64,000 nucleotides of DNA. Source: Micropterix aruncella. Taxonomy: Eukaryota; Arthropoda; Insecta; Lepidoptera; Micropterigidae. The stretch covers positions 2,773,595 to 2,837,594 of the forward strand of contig OX155978.1 in the NCBI GenBank assembly GCA_944548615.1, read 5' to 3'. Made by a program: the position numbers and the translations under genes. The notes below the pieces were generated by a model. That model was given only the letters and a program-made list of their open reading frames with translations. It was not told the DNA's origin and did no database searches. Positions 1 to 10,938 of this stretch are shown in pieces (the stretch's first letter is position 1; each line of letters starts with the position of its first letter).

Positions 1-72
1 GTAAAAATAGTATTATGATGGGCCAGACTCCGGTCGGTGAATTCCGTGGCAGCTCCGTTTATATTTTATTTA
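1..72 (+). mobile_element. RLE-1 retrotransposon, 3' terminus only
   Basis: The first bases match the 3' end shared by about a dozen copies in this window: GTGTAAAAA-like leader, a GACTCCGGTCGGTGAATTCC hairpin-like block, then GGCAGCTCCGTTT and an AT-rich tail. The body of the copy lies before the window. No coding sequence remains here. Confidence 0.8.
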
Positions 73-179
73 CTGAAAAACTAAAAACCCATACCAAAAA
101 TGTACAAAATACACAGAAGTGATACATTTTTAAATACCTAAAAATGTACAACGGGACTTCCTATTTAATTTTAAAATTG

Positions 180-415
180 GCTTAATTTCGAGAATGCAAT
201 GATGTATTGATATCATTGAAATGCATGATAAGATAAAGAATTAAATGTCGATGTTGGCAAAAAGTAATATGATTTAGTGCACGTTTGAAACAATGCTCTC
301 AATGCAAAATACGTTGTTGTGAATCTGAGTTTAGTCTTGATTGTTATATATTATGGAGCTATTCCGCCAATTGGGTGTTCGTATTAAAGAGGTATGTTTT
401 TAAGCGGTTTAAATA
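180..415 (+). repeat. dispersed repeat, copy 1 of 2
   Basis: About 230 bp resembles 5930-6155 in the same order (TCATTGAAATGC, AATTAAATGTC, GAAACAATGC, GTGTGAATCTG/GTTGTGAATCTG, GATTGTTA). Both copies end at a donor-like GGTATGTTT. No open frame is kept, so I treat it as a repeat rather than an exon. Confidence 0.5.
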
Positions 416-523
416 TATTTTTTTGTATGTTTCTTTTTATCTTTTCGATTACCAAACTATTATATAGATTAACAGTTAAGGAGTGGTTAATAGGTCTAAC
501 GCACCCAGTCCTTCGTATTTTGC

Positions 524-1182
524 TTAACCCGGCGCATGCCGTGTGAAAAAACTTACGCTGCATGCCTGCGTGGGCATGTCATACCCTAATATTCAGAATC
601 CCATAAATCATGAAATAAAATAATAGTTTAAAAAAAACACTAAAAACACGCTTTTGGGCTATGATACTATATTCCATCATGGAATGCCAGTGCCTATCTT
701 CCGGCTTCATCATACGACCTTGAAACCTAATCGTGGTCAAAGTTCATTCCAAGACTTCTAACAAGTCCAAACACAGCTATGATACGATGTTCTATCATGA
801 AGTTCCAGTTCATATCTTCTGACTCCATCATCAGATCAGTTCGACAGTACCATATTATTGTATTGTCATAAGAACTACATACAGCTGCCAATTTTCATGA
901 CGCTACGATCCTTGGAAGATGGTTAAATTTGTTACTTTAGATTCCATTACATAGTTACATACAGGTCGACCTAATAAAAGCGTGTTAAAAAGAATCGCAT
1001 ATATAAATATATTTTATATTTTAGGTTACTTGTTCTTATTCCTTTATACAATATAGCAAAATAAAGCACTAAAGGAAAAAATATCTAATTTATTAGGTGT
1101 TATAATGAATTTGTTCTATGGAATTTCCCCGAAACAAAAAATCCGCAGCATGAGATGCCCGCGGAGGCATGAGCTGGGTTAA
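524..1182. mobile_element. PB-a: piggyBac-like non-autonomous element (TTAACCC...GGGTTAA)
   Basis: It is bounded by TTAA at both ends, with CCC just inside on the left and GGG on the right. The termini are an imperfect inverted repeat (TTAACCCGGCGCATGCC against TTAACCCAGCTCATGCC). A TTAA target duplication plus CCC/GGG ends is the piggyBac hallmark. No transposase is present. Inside, two diverged direct repeats start near 658 and 777 (GCTATGATAC...TCATCAT). Confidence 0.65.
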
Positions 1183-1949
1183 TAACTTTTAAGTTTGACG
1201 TTTGCGACGTTGCCGCTCTTACTACCTTTCAAAATAGAGTAGCACAGCAAATGATGACCTTGCTCATCAGTTAGCACGCTGCGCTGGAGGCTACGGACAT
1301 AGAAGATGTGAGTTGGTCCGAGGTGTGTATGGATTTTGATTAGCCTACATTTTGTCAAAAAACTGTGGAGAAATTTCGTATTTTTTTGTAATGTAATGCT
1401 TTTGGTTTAAGTAAAAACAATAAAAAATATATAACCGCTTGAAGTACTTTGGTTACGATCGTAACCAAAACAAAATATCAGTAAAAGCACCGTGGTTACT
1501 TTCGTAACTAAGGTTTGAATTGTCCGCGAAGCGGCATTCATCCTTCTGTCCTGCTTTTTCTCGTACAAATAGTCGTAAGGAACGAGTTCTATCCTTTTCC
1601 AACTAACATAAGCTTCATTATCATGTACGCCAACCTAACAAACATTTCACAGGCGCGATAGAAAAAAATAAAGCGGGAAAACCGCAATGCCGACAAAATA
1701 TTGTATTGGCTATACAATCTTGTGAATAAATATTTTTGTACTATGGAAGGTTTGTTTTGCTTTTCGCTGCTAGATATTGAGTCTATTAACTCATATAAAA
1801 CATCAAAAACATAGTCTAGCCCTTCATTTTCTGATTAAAAATCATTGTATACATTGAGGTCTATTTTTTCAAAGTTGTTGGTTCTGAACTGTTTTATTTA
1901 TTATCTATGCCTTTACACTCATATCAAATATGTCTCATTCATAGCGCTT
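1183..1949. other. intronic or intergenic AT-rich DNA
   Basis: I see no exon, RNA gene or element boundary here. It contains short direct repeats around GTTACGATCGTAAC and GTTACTTTCGTAAC (about 1450-1510) that I cannot assign. Confidence 0.4.
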
Positions 1950-1964
1950 ACTCACCATAGACAA

Positions 1965-2627
1965 CTAGGGTTGTCGACTATAGCGGGCGAGCCCGTCACC
2001 TCAGGAAGTTTTAACGATTAGTCGTTCTATCTCCCTGGCGTGAGCGCAGAAGACTTGGACAAAACAGTCCACCGTCTAGCTCCTCCACAAACCCGTAAGA
2101 GGCCAACGCCTTAACCGCGAGATAGCCAGGAGTGTTACCCGGCGGGCTTACACTCACGCCCTTACTTCCAATTGTGACCAGATTACACCTGTCTCTCGAT
2201 TGGTTACGAGTTCGAGGTCGCTTGTGCGGTCCTCTCCCTTACGAAGCGGTGAAACGGTGTATACCGAATCTATCGCGGACCGCAGCGTCCTTTGCCTGGC
2301 TGTTCACACAGGATCGGGTAGCCGATGGTCGTTTCAAGAGCAGTCGCCGCAAGGTCCGCAACCACCCCCGCTCTATAGGAAACAGTACTGCTTCAAGACT
2401 ACCCTGACTGTTAGTCAGAGTGCACAGTCGATTGGCTTACGCTGCACGGTGCGCAGACCGTCCAGGAGCGCTAGAAGTTTGATTCCCAGGGAAAACTGAC
2501 CATAAGGCCAGAGTCCTACCCGGGCTCGCACTTCATGCGTGGAGGCCGTCGGATAGGTGTTGACCCGTGAGTGTGACCAACCCTGAACAGAATGGGTCTT
2601 CGTGGCCAACTCGGCAAGGGCCCATTA
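1965..2627 (+). mobile_element. RP-650 unclassified repeat, copy 1
   Basis: A 663-bp copy runs from a GGGCGAGCCCGTCACC block to GTGGCCAACTCGGCAAGGGC. It is flanked by 15-bp direct repeats with one mismatch (ACTCACCATAGACAA at 1950-1964, ACTCACCATGGACAA at 2628-2642). It has no poly-A tail and no terminal inverted repeat. Short overlapping ORFs occur on both strands, but their frames are not kept between copies, so it appears non-coding. Confidence 0.7.
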
Positions 2628-2642
2628 ACTCACCATGGACAA

Positions 2643-3079
2643 AACATATAAACACAAGTATGGTTTAATTCCACACAGTGAGTCATAATTAGCCTCTAAG
2701 TGCCAGATGGCGAGCCGCGCTTCGGCTGCCAAAAATCGATCTGCGCACGAGTCGCATCAACGGCATAAGGCCGCGCGGGGCAGGTGCCGCAAGCGGATAA
2801 TCCTTATTAAAAAGTAAACATATACTTTTATTAAGCAGTTTTGGAATAAATTTATGATAACTTGGTCCAGTATCGAGCGAGTAGGTAGCGAGTACTTACG
2901 CTGCAAATTAGGGTGCGACTCTTTAAGTGTTAAGTTAGTACCTATCCGGAAGCAATGTTTGCAAATCAGTATAGGTTACCTCTAGAATATTTTTTGTAGG
3001 CAACTAGCTAACCTTTTGGTATGAATTAAACATTTATTATTTTTAATATTACTATCCGAAAACGTGTAAATATCAACGA
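2643..3079. other. unassigned intronic DNA
   Basis: There is a short GC-rich patch near 2705-2800. I find no open frame or splice signals that join to the host gene. Confidence 0.35.
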
Positions 3080-3262
3080 AGAATTCTCGGTGGTGTGCTC
3101 AGGGCTCCATCCTGGTTCCAGTCTTGTTAATTTTGTATATTACAAACCTGCATCACTATCTCGTCGCCATTTAGCATCCTTGCGGATGATAATAAATTCT
3201 TGGCAGATCCGACATTACAATCTGGTCAAATTTGGAATGACCTTGATGGGATCATGACATGA
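3080..3262 (+). pseudogene. fragment of LINE reverse transcriptase (motifs B to C)
   Basis: Across shifting frames the sequence reads like a LINE RT core: a Gly-Val..Gly-Ser-x-Leu-x-Pro-Val-Leu motif-B block (GGCTCCATCCTGGTTCCAG) and about 90 bp later a degraded motif C, GCGGATGATAATAAATTC (A-D-D-N-K-F). It then resembles LINE-B (LADPTLQSGQ against FANPILCSGQ). Frameshifts and truncation at both ends make it a dead fragment. Confidence 0.55.
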
Positions 3263-3284
3263 CATCATGACCATCATCATACCA

Positions 3285-3665
3285 CGAACACCGCCATATT
3301 GAGCATAAGAGAAGATTAATAAATGTTTGTAAATGTGAGCGCTATCTACACTTTGTTTGTTTGTTTATTTATACTCTTCATTGTGAAACTTCATAATGAG
3401 CGGGTTTATAATTATACGGCAATCTCTTCCAACCAACCCTACTATGAAGTGTTTATATGTATGTGTGCGGGTAACATGTGTGTAAGTGTGTATCTTGTTA
3501 TTGCATTCGATCGACATCATTGAAATGCAATTCTGTTAATTTTATCCCAACGGAAAATGGTGACCCACCCACGAATTGAACCCGGAACCTTACAGTGTAA
3601 GATCAGGCGGCCTAACCACTATGTCGCTGCCACTTTGCTTTTCGTTGTAAAATCATAGCTGCCAT
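3285..3665 (+). repeat. dispersed repeat interrupted by the SINE
   Basis: The flanks on both sides of the SINE (ACACCGCCATATTGAGCATA on the left, GTAAAATCATAGCTGCC on the right) match 35608-35717, where the same unit is uninterrupted. That copy therefore acts as the empty site. Confidence 0.6.
3356..3630 (-). mobile_element. tRNA-derived SINE, copy 1
   Basis: On the minus strand a tRNA-like head carries box A (GACATAGTGGTTAGGC) and box B (GGTTCAATTC), followed by a body and an (AAAC)n-type tail. It is flanked by 7-bp direct repeats CACTTTG (3349-3355 and 3631-3637). The second copy at 5221 has the same architecture. Pol III transcription from the internal promoter is known for this class. 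Confidence 0.85.
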
Positions 3666-4084
3666 AAGGAAACTATATAAAATATGCGCTAGATGATATA
3701 GGCAAAACGCGCTAATACTCTTTATAAGAATAAGAATATGAATAATTTATTTTCAAAAACCCGATCTGGGTATAGAAATTACATATCTAATGGTATTTCT
3801 ACAAATAAAATTACATTTCCAATTACTCATAAAATTATAAAAAGAATTGAATTGAAAAAAAAAAAGCATAGAAAATCAAAAATTCAAGAACAAAGACATA
3901 AAAACTAGAAAAAAAAAATAATGAGAAAACATAGAGAATCAGCAATTCAATAACAAAAATATATAAAAACTAGAAAATTAGAAAGCATCCAAAGAGTTCT
4001 ACATAGACTACGTTTAATAAGGATCAAACTAACATTAAAAAATACGAATTAAATTATCTGTGGCAGTACTGTATCTGAGAGAGT
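3666..4084. other. A-rich intronic DNA
   Basis: Low-complexity AT-rich sequence with two imperfect repeats of about 70 bp (AGAAAATCAAAAATTCAAGA near 3870 and a diverged copy near 3930). No gene seen. Confidence 0.4.
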
Positions 4085-5788
4085 TTAACCCCTCCTATCG
4101 CGAGGTAAAAATTTAGCCGTCACTTCTGCGCGGAACAGTTTCGCGCGTGAAGTAGATGGCCTTGAGAAAAACGACCATAACTTTTAAACTACTATACGCA
4201 TCGTAAAAAGAATAACTGTAAAATGATCGCATTGAAATTTGAAATATAAAACATTATAACCTTATCTCGTAAAACAATTAAGATAATAATGAATAAATAT
4301 TATTACAAAGTTGGCGAACTGAAAAAACTCGCCTATAAAATCGTTTCGATGTTTTTATCACAAAATACGGAAAATATGCAAAAATTGTAAATAATGTTAT
4401 ATGTTCTTTATTAAATGCTTTACCAAAACTATTATTTTGTTTTACTTATTTGCATACAAAAATATTTAGTAATTCAGCCAAGAAAATTTTGATGTATTCT
4501 CGTAAGATTTTTTTAAAAATTTTTTTTTTTGTGACTACTTAGGGTCTTTTTTTATATGAAATTCTTTCAAAATAACTTTATTACTACATCACACTTCTTA
4601 GAAAATCACACCAGAACGTTCAGCTTTGTCTGATATTACAGAAAAATCTAAAGTTTTGAGAGTTAGCGCCCGAAAGTTGATAATAAACTTTGAATGCTCA
4701 TAATATAAAATTGGTTAGATTTTTTCAAATATATTGTCTCATTATATACTTATTATATGTCCAATAACTAATTATTATACTCCAAAGAGTCACATTTCAT
4801 CGAAAAACTATAGAAAATCGCACTCAAAATATTGTAATATTCTCATACTAATTGTCAAAACAAACTTCAATGTGCCACCTCATTTACGAAACAACTTATA
4901 ATGTTCAAAATATGGCTAATTATGTGATTACTTAGGATGTAAATGAAGCAATACCTATTTAATCAGCGAATTAAAGCGATATTACGTCATATTTCGCGAT
5001 ATTTCAGAATATTTCATAAACATTACAAAACATAAATGGCTATTTTTTCCCGGCGCGTTTCAATTCGCCGAAGCATTTTGCTTAAAAAATACACGAAAAA
5101 CAGCAAATGGACTATCTCATATGACAAATGCTCATTTATAAACTGTTTTAAAATGCAAATTACTCACTTTTATGAAGTAACTCGAACTGTAACTCGCACT
5201 AAACCAGCTATGAGAACTATGCCCGGTGGCATAGTGGTTAGGTCGCCTGATCTTACATTGTAAGGTCCCGGGTTCGATTCCCCGCTGGGTCATTATTTTC
5301 CGTTGGGATCAAATTAACGGAATTGCATTTTCAATTCTGTCGATCGAATGCAATAACAAGACACACACTTACAGACATGTTACTCGCACACATACATATA
5401 ACACGTCATAGTAGGGTTGGTTGTAAGAGATTGTCATATGACAATAAACCCGCCCATTGTGACATTTTCACAATAAAGAGTATAAACAAACAAACAAACA
5501 GCGGTACAATAACGGCGCGCACGACATGCCGTCCGACCGACAGCCAAGCCGACGGAAACTGATGCATTAGTAAATAAATTACCGACCGAGCGGTCTTGGA
5601 ACGAAAAATACGAATAGAGATGGGCATTGCGTTATTATGTAGCGCTCTCGGAAGCAAATATAACCGTATTTGGAGTTTTAATGAATTTTTTCGCAAACGC
5701 TGAGCGTTGCATCCAATATTGGAACACTCACATTCCGCCGTAGTTAGGCTTGCATCCAGTGATGGACGGGTCACATCAGTCGGGTTAA
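4085..5788 (+). mobile_element. PB-b piggyBac-like element, copy 1, carrying a SINE
   Basis: TTAACCCC at 4085 and GGGTTAA ending at 5788 bound this copy. The left subterminal block (CCTCCTATCGCGAGGTAAAA) is the PB-b signature seen at 9674, 56250 and 58914. Removing the SINE at 5221-5500 leaves about 1.4 kb, the usual size of this family. The interior is AT-rich and has no transposase frame. Confidence 0.7.
5221..5500 (+). mobile_element. tRNA-derived SINE, copy 2
   Basis: This copy starts with a near-complete tRNA fold: wobble-paired acceptor stem GCCCGGT/GCTGGGT, box A TGGCATAGTGGTTAGG and box B GGTTCGATTCC. A body follows, ending in (CAAA)n. The anticodon loop looks enlarged (stem GATCT/AGGTC around about 9 nt). 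With the tail, that marks a SINE head and not a working tRNA gene. Confidence 0.88.
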
Positions 5789-5929
5789 AAAGCCAAATAT
5801 ATTGAGTCCTAGCTGCTAAAACATATGGCATTGAGCAATCTAATACTCTTTATAATCAATGGCATCATCTAAAATTCATCTAAAGAATGTGCATACGTGA
5901 CTTCTTCTTTAAGAATCGACCAAGTTCCT

Positions 5930-6155
5930 GGAAATGTAAATGTAATGACGTCATTGAAATGCTTATAATTATTATCATCGCCATTGATAAATAATTAAAT
6001 GTCAACGTTAGCAAAAAATTGTATCATTTGGTGTGTGGTAGAAACAATGCCGTTGTGCATTGTCTGTTAGTGTGAATCTGGAGTTACCCCCTGATTGTTA
6101 AATAGTATGAGGCTGTTCTGCTATTTTGGAGGCCTGATTAAGAAGGTATGTTTCT
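5930..6155 (+). repeat. dispersed repeat, copy 2 of 2
   Basis: Diverged copy of 180-415, again ending at a donor-like AAGGTATGTTT. Stops in all frames argue against a coding exon. Confidence 0.5.
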
Positions 6156-6486
6156 AGGTGTTGGTGCCAACTGAAAGAACCCAAATATCTTTTTGTGTAA
6201 TTGAAATATTATTACAAAAATCAGCTGACAAGCATCAACGAATCAAAACATATATACATAAATTTTTGGAATATTGTAAAATATAGAAATGTATAAATAC
6301 TGCAGTAAATTGTAATTTTTAGGCTTTTAATATGAAATTCTAAAAAAATAAGAGATCTTTGAGACATATAAATTGCAAAGGAAGGTCACTTTTACTTTTC
6401 TGACCTAGCAACTAACAACGAGGGAAAGTATTGCACATTTTTTTTTCGAGTTGGAGATGGAAAAATCCATTTTGAGCACCCTGAGA
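6156..6486. other. AT-rich intronic DNA
   Basis: Nothing recognisable except the target site of the RNase H LINE at its right end. Confidence 0.4.
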
Positions 6487-6501
6487 CAATCAAGACCATT
6501 A

Positions 6502-7295
6502 GTTTAGTTTAGTTTAGTTTGACTGGGCTTTTTCCCGCACTTGGCCTCTTGATTGGGCCGTTGTGCGTGGCTCATGTTTCCATTTATGTTACTCCAGCCA
6601 ACCCAGGCTGTCCCAGAAGGTTAGCAGCCTGTTTGGGTTGCTACAGGCCTCCGGGAGAGATGCTGGAGATTGTAGTATTCTTGCCCGTTGCTCTGCCACG
6701 CTCCTGCATTCCATGAGCACATGCTGTGGCGTTTCTTCTTCCTCCATGCATCCTCTGCATAGAGGGCTGTCTGTCACACCTATGGTAAACAGGTGTTTGT
6801 TTAGGGGACAGTGGCCTGTCATAGTACCTATGACTTTACGGATTTTGTCCCTTTTTAATCTGGTGAGGTTGCGGGCAAGTTTTTTGGACGCTTCCGGAAC
6901 CGCGTTCTTTGTTTGCCTGCATCCTGCGTTTTTTTTCCATTCTGTAAGGTGGGTTTCTTCGGTGTTCCTGCGTAGCCATGTTTTTATTTGGGCCTGGGGA
7001 ATGGGCATCAAGGGTTCCGGTCCATATACTATTTCCTTTGATCCCCTTTTGGCCAGTTCGTCCGCCGCGTCATTGCCCAGTGAGTCACTGTGCCCTTTAA
7101 TCCATTGCAGGGTCACTTTATTTGACCCTGCAATGCATTGAAGCGCATTGTGGCATTCCAGTACGAGGACTGAGGTTATCGTATTTTTTGCTAGCGCTTG
7201 TAGCACGGAGGCACTGTCGGAGACAAATTTCAAACTTACGTCTCCGACATCTTTGGCTGCGACTGCCTGTGCTGCTCTGGTGATGCCAATGCATT
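6502..7295 (-). mobile_element. 5'-truncated LINE with intact RNase H and C-terminal zinc-knuckle frame
   Basis: On the minus strand an open frame (6589-7404) encodes the end of a LINE polyprotein. An RNase H C-terminal half (FVSDSASVLQ, then QWIKGHSDSLGNDAADELA with the family's late Asp) is followed by a basic segment and a Cys-x2-Cys...His-x4-Cys motif (CRGCMEEEETPQHVLMEC), ending WDSLGWLE. The tail is (AAACT)n. The copy is bounded by perfect 15-bp duplications CAATCAAGACCATTA (6487-6501 and 7296-7310). RNase H downstream of RT occurs in the I/LOA/R1-like LINE clades. The RT part was never inserted here. Confidence 0.9.
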
Positions 7296-7315
7296 CAATC
7301 AAGACCATTACCAGA

Positions 7316-7369
7316 TGTTTGTCTGTCCGTCTGCTGTCTGTCTGTCTGTCTGCTGTCTGTCTGGGAGCT
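7316..7369. repeat. (TGTC)n microsatellite
   Basis: Imperfect CTGT/TGTC tandem at the right-hand edge of the LINE duplication. A similar array at 7974-8004 lies on the other side of RP-650 copy 2. Confidence 0.8.
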
Positions 7370-7973
7370 AATGGGCCCTTGCTGAGTTGGCCACGGAGAC
7401 CCATTCTGTTCAGGGTTGGTCACACTCACGGGTCAACACCCATCCGACGGCCTCCACGCATGAAATGCGATCCCGGGCAGGACTCTGGCCTTAGGACTAG
7501 TTTCCCCTAGGAATCAACCTTCTGGCGCTCCTGAACGGTCTGCGCACTGTGCGGCGAAATCCAATCGACTGTGCACTCTGACTAACAGTCAGGGGAGTCT
7601 GGAAGCAGTACTGTTTCCTATAGAGCGGGGGCGGTTGCGGACCTTGCGGCGACTGCTCTTGAAACGACCATCGGCTACCCGATCCTGAGTGAACAGCCGG
7701 ACAAAGGATGCCGTGGTCCGCGATAGATGACCTCGAACTCGTAACCAATCGAGAGACTGGTTGCAATTGGAAGTAAGGGCGTGAGTGTAAGCCCGCTGAG
7801 TGACACACCTGGTTATCTCGCTGTTAAGGTGTTGGCCTCTTACGGGCATGTGGCGGAGCTTGACGGTGGACTGTTTTGTCCAAGTCTTCTGCGCTCACTT
7901 CACGGGAGATAGAATGACTAATCGTTAAAACTTCCTGAGGTGACGGTTTCGCCCGTTGTAGTTGACAACTCTA
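7370..7973 (-). mobile_element. RP-650 repeat, copy 2
   Basis: Inverted copy of the 1965-2627 repeat, from GGGCCCTTGCTGAGTTGGCC to GGTTTCGCCCGTTGTAGTTG. It sits between two (TGTC)n arrays, so it probably landed in a microsatellite. Its target duplication cannot be told from the array. Confidence 0.75.
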
Positions 7974-8036
7974 TTTGTTTGTCTGTCTGTTTGTCTGTCT
8001 GTCATTATGTATTCCTCCACGATAGTGCCCAAGCGC

Positions 8037-9468
8037 TTAACCCCTCAAGCACGTAACATCCATTTGGGGACATGTATGGCGGCCGCCTAACAATCCGTAA
8101 CATCCGATTTTGGATATCGCGCTCGCCGCTGCGAAAAATGCAATTTACGATTCGAATCGTCGTACTTTAATGCTTTCTGACCGCGGGACGACATGGCCAA
8201 ATAATCTTTCATTCGCCGGCCAACGACGATAACATCGACCGCCGATTTAAAAACTCAGCATTAGACGTCAAAACAGCATTGTCGATCGGCCACCCCGCGG
8301 CGGCGTATAGTTCCGCAACGTGTTTGTTTTGTGAAGTGTTTTGTGTATATAAGTGCAGTGTATACCGGATAAAAGTAAGTAATTTCCCTTTTTAAGTATT
8401 TTAGCCATTAGGATTATTCAATTTCCACAATCCATTTGCTGTTTTTCACGAATTTTCGAAGAAAACACTTTGTCAACAACATACGGCTCGCGAAAAAATG
8501 GCCGTTTTTATTTTGTAATGTTTGTGAAATATCCCTATATATCGCGAAACATGACGTAATGTCGCTTTAATTTACTAATAAAATAGGTATTGCTTCATTT
8601 ACATCCTACGTTATCACATAATTAGGCGTATTTTGAACATTATATGTTGTTTTTCTAATATGGCTCGCGAAAATGAAACTTGTTTTGATAATTACTATGA
8701 GAGAAAAAAGTGCGATTTTCCATGGTTTTTCGATGAAATGTGACTCTTTGGAGTATAGTAATTAGTTATTAGACATATAATAAGTCTATGATAAGACAAT
8801 ATAATTGAAAAAATCTAACGAATTTTATATTATGGGCATTCAAAGTTTATTATTAGGTTCGGAAGCGGAAACTCTCAAAACTTTAGATTTTTCTATAATA
8901 TCAGACAAAGGTCAAAGTTCTGGTGTGATTTCTAAGAAGAAGTGATGTAGTAATAAAGTTATTTTGAAAGAATTTCATATAAAAAAATACCATAAGTAGT
9001 CACAAATTAAAAATTAAAAAAATTTTTTTTTACGAGAATAAATAAAATTTTTCTTGGCTGAATAAATAAATATTTTTTCCGTATTTTTGTATGCAAATAA
9101 GTAAAAAAAAAATATCGTTTTGGTAAAGCATTTAATAAAGAACATAACTGTATTTACAATTTTTGATATTTACAAAAACTGTATTTACAAAAAAATCGAA
9201 ATGATTTTATAGGCGAGTTTTTTTCAGTTTGCCAATTTTGTAATATTTATTCATTATTATCTTAATTGTTTTACGAGATAAGGTTATAATGTTTTATATG
9301 TCAAATTTCAATGCGATCATTTTTCTCTTTATCTTTTTTTATTCCGTTTAGTGGTTTATAAGTTATGATCGTTTTTCTCAAGGCCGTTGACTCGCGTCGA
9401 TTTTTTGCGCGCGAATATGTCGCGCGCAAAAGTGATAGGTGTTTTTACCTCGCAACGTGAGGGGTTAA
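8037..9468 (-). mobile_element. PB-b piggyBac-like element, copy 2 (full length)
   Basis: TTAACCCC at 8037 and GGGGTTAA ending 9468 bound a 1.43-kb uninterrupted copy in reverse orientation. It has a GC-rich end around 8080-8300 and an AT-rich interior. The minus-strand left end carries the CGCGAGGTAAAAACACC-type block. No transposase is seen. Confidence 0.75.
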
Positions 9469-9673
9469 TCCAATTGTGCTGTAATTTGGCAAACAGGCTA
9501 CATTTAGTCTTGGCAAGAGTTGAACAGAGTAAGGTTGAAATCGGTCTACCAGGGGACACACTAGCCATAGTTCAATCTTGAAGTATTGGATTTATATATA
9601 GACCTAAAATTTGGCACACAGATGCCTTGTTGGGCCAAAATCACATTGAAGTTTCGCCGTTTAGTATATTTGC

Positions 9674-10471
9674 TTAACCCCTCCTCTCGCGAAGTAAAAA
9701 CTCACATATCACTTTTGCGCGCGACATATTCGAGTATTTATATGTCTAATAACTAATTACTATACTCCAAAGAGTCACATTTCATCGAAAAACTATGGAA
9801 AATAGCACTTTATTCTCTCATAGTAATTATCAAAACAAGTTTCTTTGCGCGATTCATATTACAAAACAAGATATAATGTTCAAAATACGCCTAATTATGT
9901 GATAACTTAGGATGTAAATGAAGCAATACTTATTTTGTTAGTAAATTAAAGCGACATTACATCATATTTCGCAATATATCGGGATATTTCATAAACATTA
10001 CAAAATAATAACAACCATTTTTTCGCGAGCCGTTTGTTGTCGCCGAAGTGTTTTCTTTAAAAATTCGTGAAAAACAGCAAATGGACTATCTCAAATGACT
10101 AATACTCTTTCAGAAACTACTTAAAATGCCAATTACTCACTGTTCTCCAGTAACAAACACTCAAAAACTGCACACTTTTTATCACCAATTTCGCGGAGCC
10201 GTACGCGGCCGTGCGATTTGCCGACGGGAGACTGGGCGTTTGATGTCTATGCTCACTTTTTAAATCGTTGTTCGATATTGCCACACGGAAATCTTGAATT
10301 AAAGATATTTTGGCCATATCGTTGCGCCCTCAGAAAGCATATAGTATGACGTTTCGAATCGTAAATTGCATTTTTCGCAGCGGCGAGCGCTTGGTCCGGT
10401 AGCGGACATTACGGAGTTTAGGCGGCCGACATTTATGTCCTGTAGGGGATGTTACGTAGCGAGCGGGTTAA
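9674..10471 (+). mobile_element. PB-b copy 3, internally deleted
   Basis: TTAACCCCTCCTCTCGCG at the left and GAGCGGGTTAA at the right keep both termini. About 630 bp is missing near 9735, where the CGACATATTCG block joins directly to the TATATGTCTAATAACTAATT block. Both ends are present, so it could still be moved in trans. Confidence 0.75.
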
Positions 10472-10579
10472 CTCGTCGGACGCCGACAGTGCCTATGGGC
10501 ATTTTGCGTCATTTGACATATCCGTGCGTAACCGTTTCGGCCAGCTCCCATATACCATATATATTATATAAATATATAA

Positions 10580-10880
10580 TACGGGGTGTTATTACTGCAC
10601 GGATTTTTTTAATCAGTACAACAAAAGAAGCCACTTTTATTAAAAAAAAAAAACTTAAAAAATATATTTTTTGGATTATTATTTTGTTAATTTGTTTTTT
10701 TAATGTTTTTTAAAATATTATGAAAATCTATGATCACGATGCGCTATCTAGCGGTTGGTAAAATGTCGCTGATATTGTTTATTTACGACTTATTACCAAC
10801 TGCTAGATGGCGCAGCGTGCTCAAACGCTTCTCTAACCATTATTTAACAGTCAACTATTTAGCAGTAATACCACCCCGTA
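10580..10880. mobile_element. terminal-inverted-repeat MITE
   Basis: The ends TACGGGGTGTTATTACTGC and (reverse complement of the right end) TACGGGGTGGTATTACTGC are inverted repeats. Inside, GCGCTATCTAGCGGTTGGTAA and TTACCAACTGCTAGATGGCGC form a second inverted pair. It is non-coding, about 300 bp, and of unknown superfamily. Confidence 0.6.
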
Positions 10881-10938
10881 TACATGAATAAAAAGATTAA
10901 TTACTAGGTAAATAGAGGGAATTCATGCAAAAACGATA

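Noticed and set aside
2132..2609. Overlapping ORFs of 64-99 codons on both strands in RP-650
   Set aside because: The frames are not maintained between the copies, no domain is seen, and they overlap each other. They are read-through of a GC-richer repeat.
5221..5292. A functional tRNA gene
   Set aside because: Boxes A and B are good but the anticodon loop looks oversized, the acceptor stem is mostly wobble-paired, and a SINE body with (CAAA)n tail follows, repeated at 3356-3630.
7370..7973. RP-650 as a rDNA-derived or 5S-derived SINE
   Set aside because: I could not match it to 5S, tRNA or 7SL by eye; only a weak box B-like string is present. Left unclassified.
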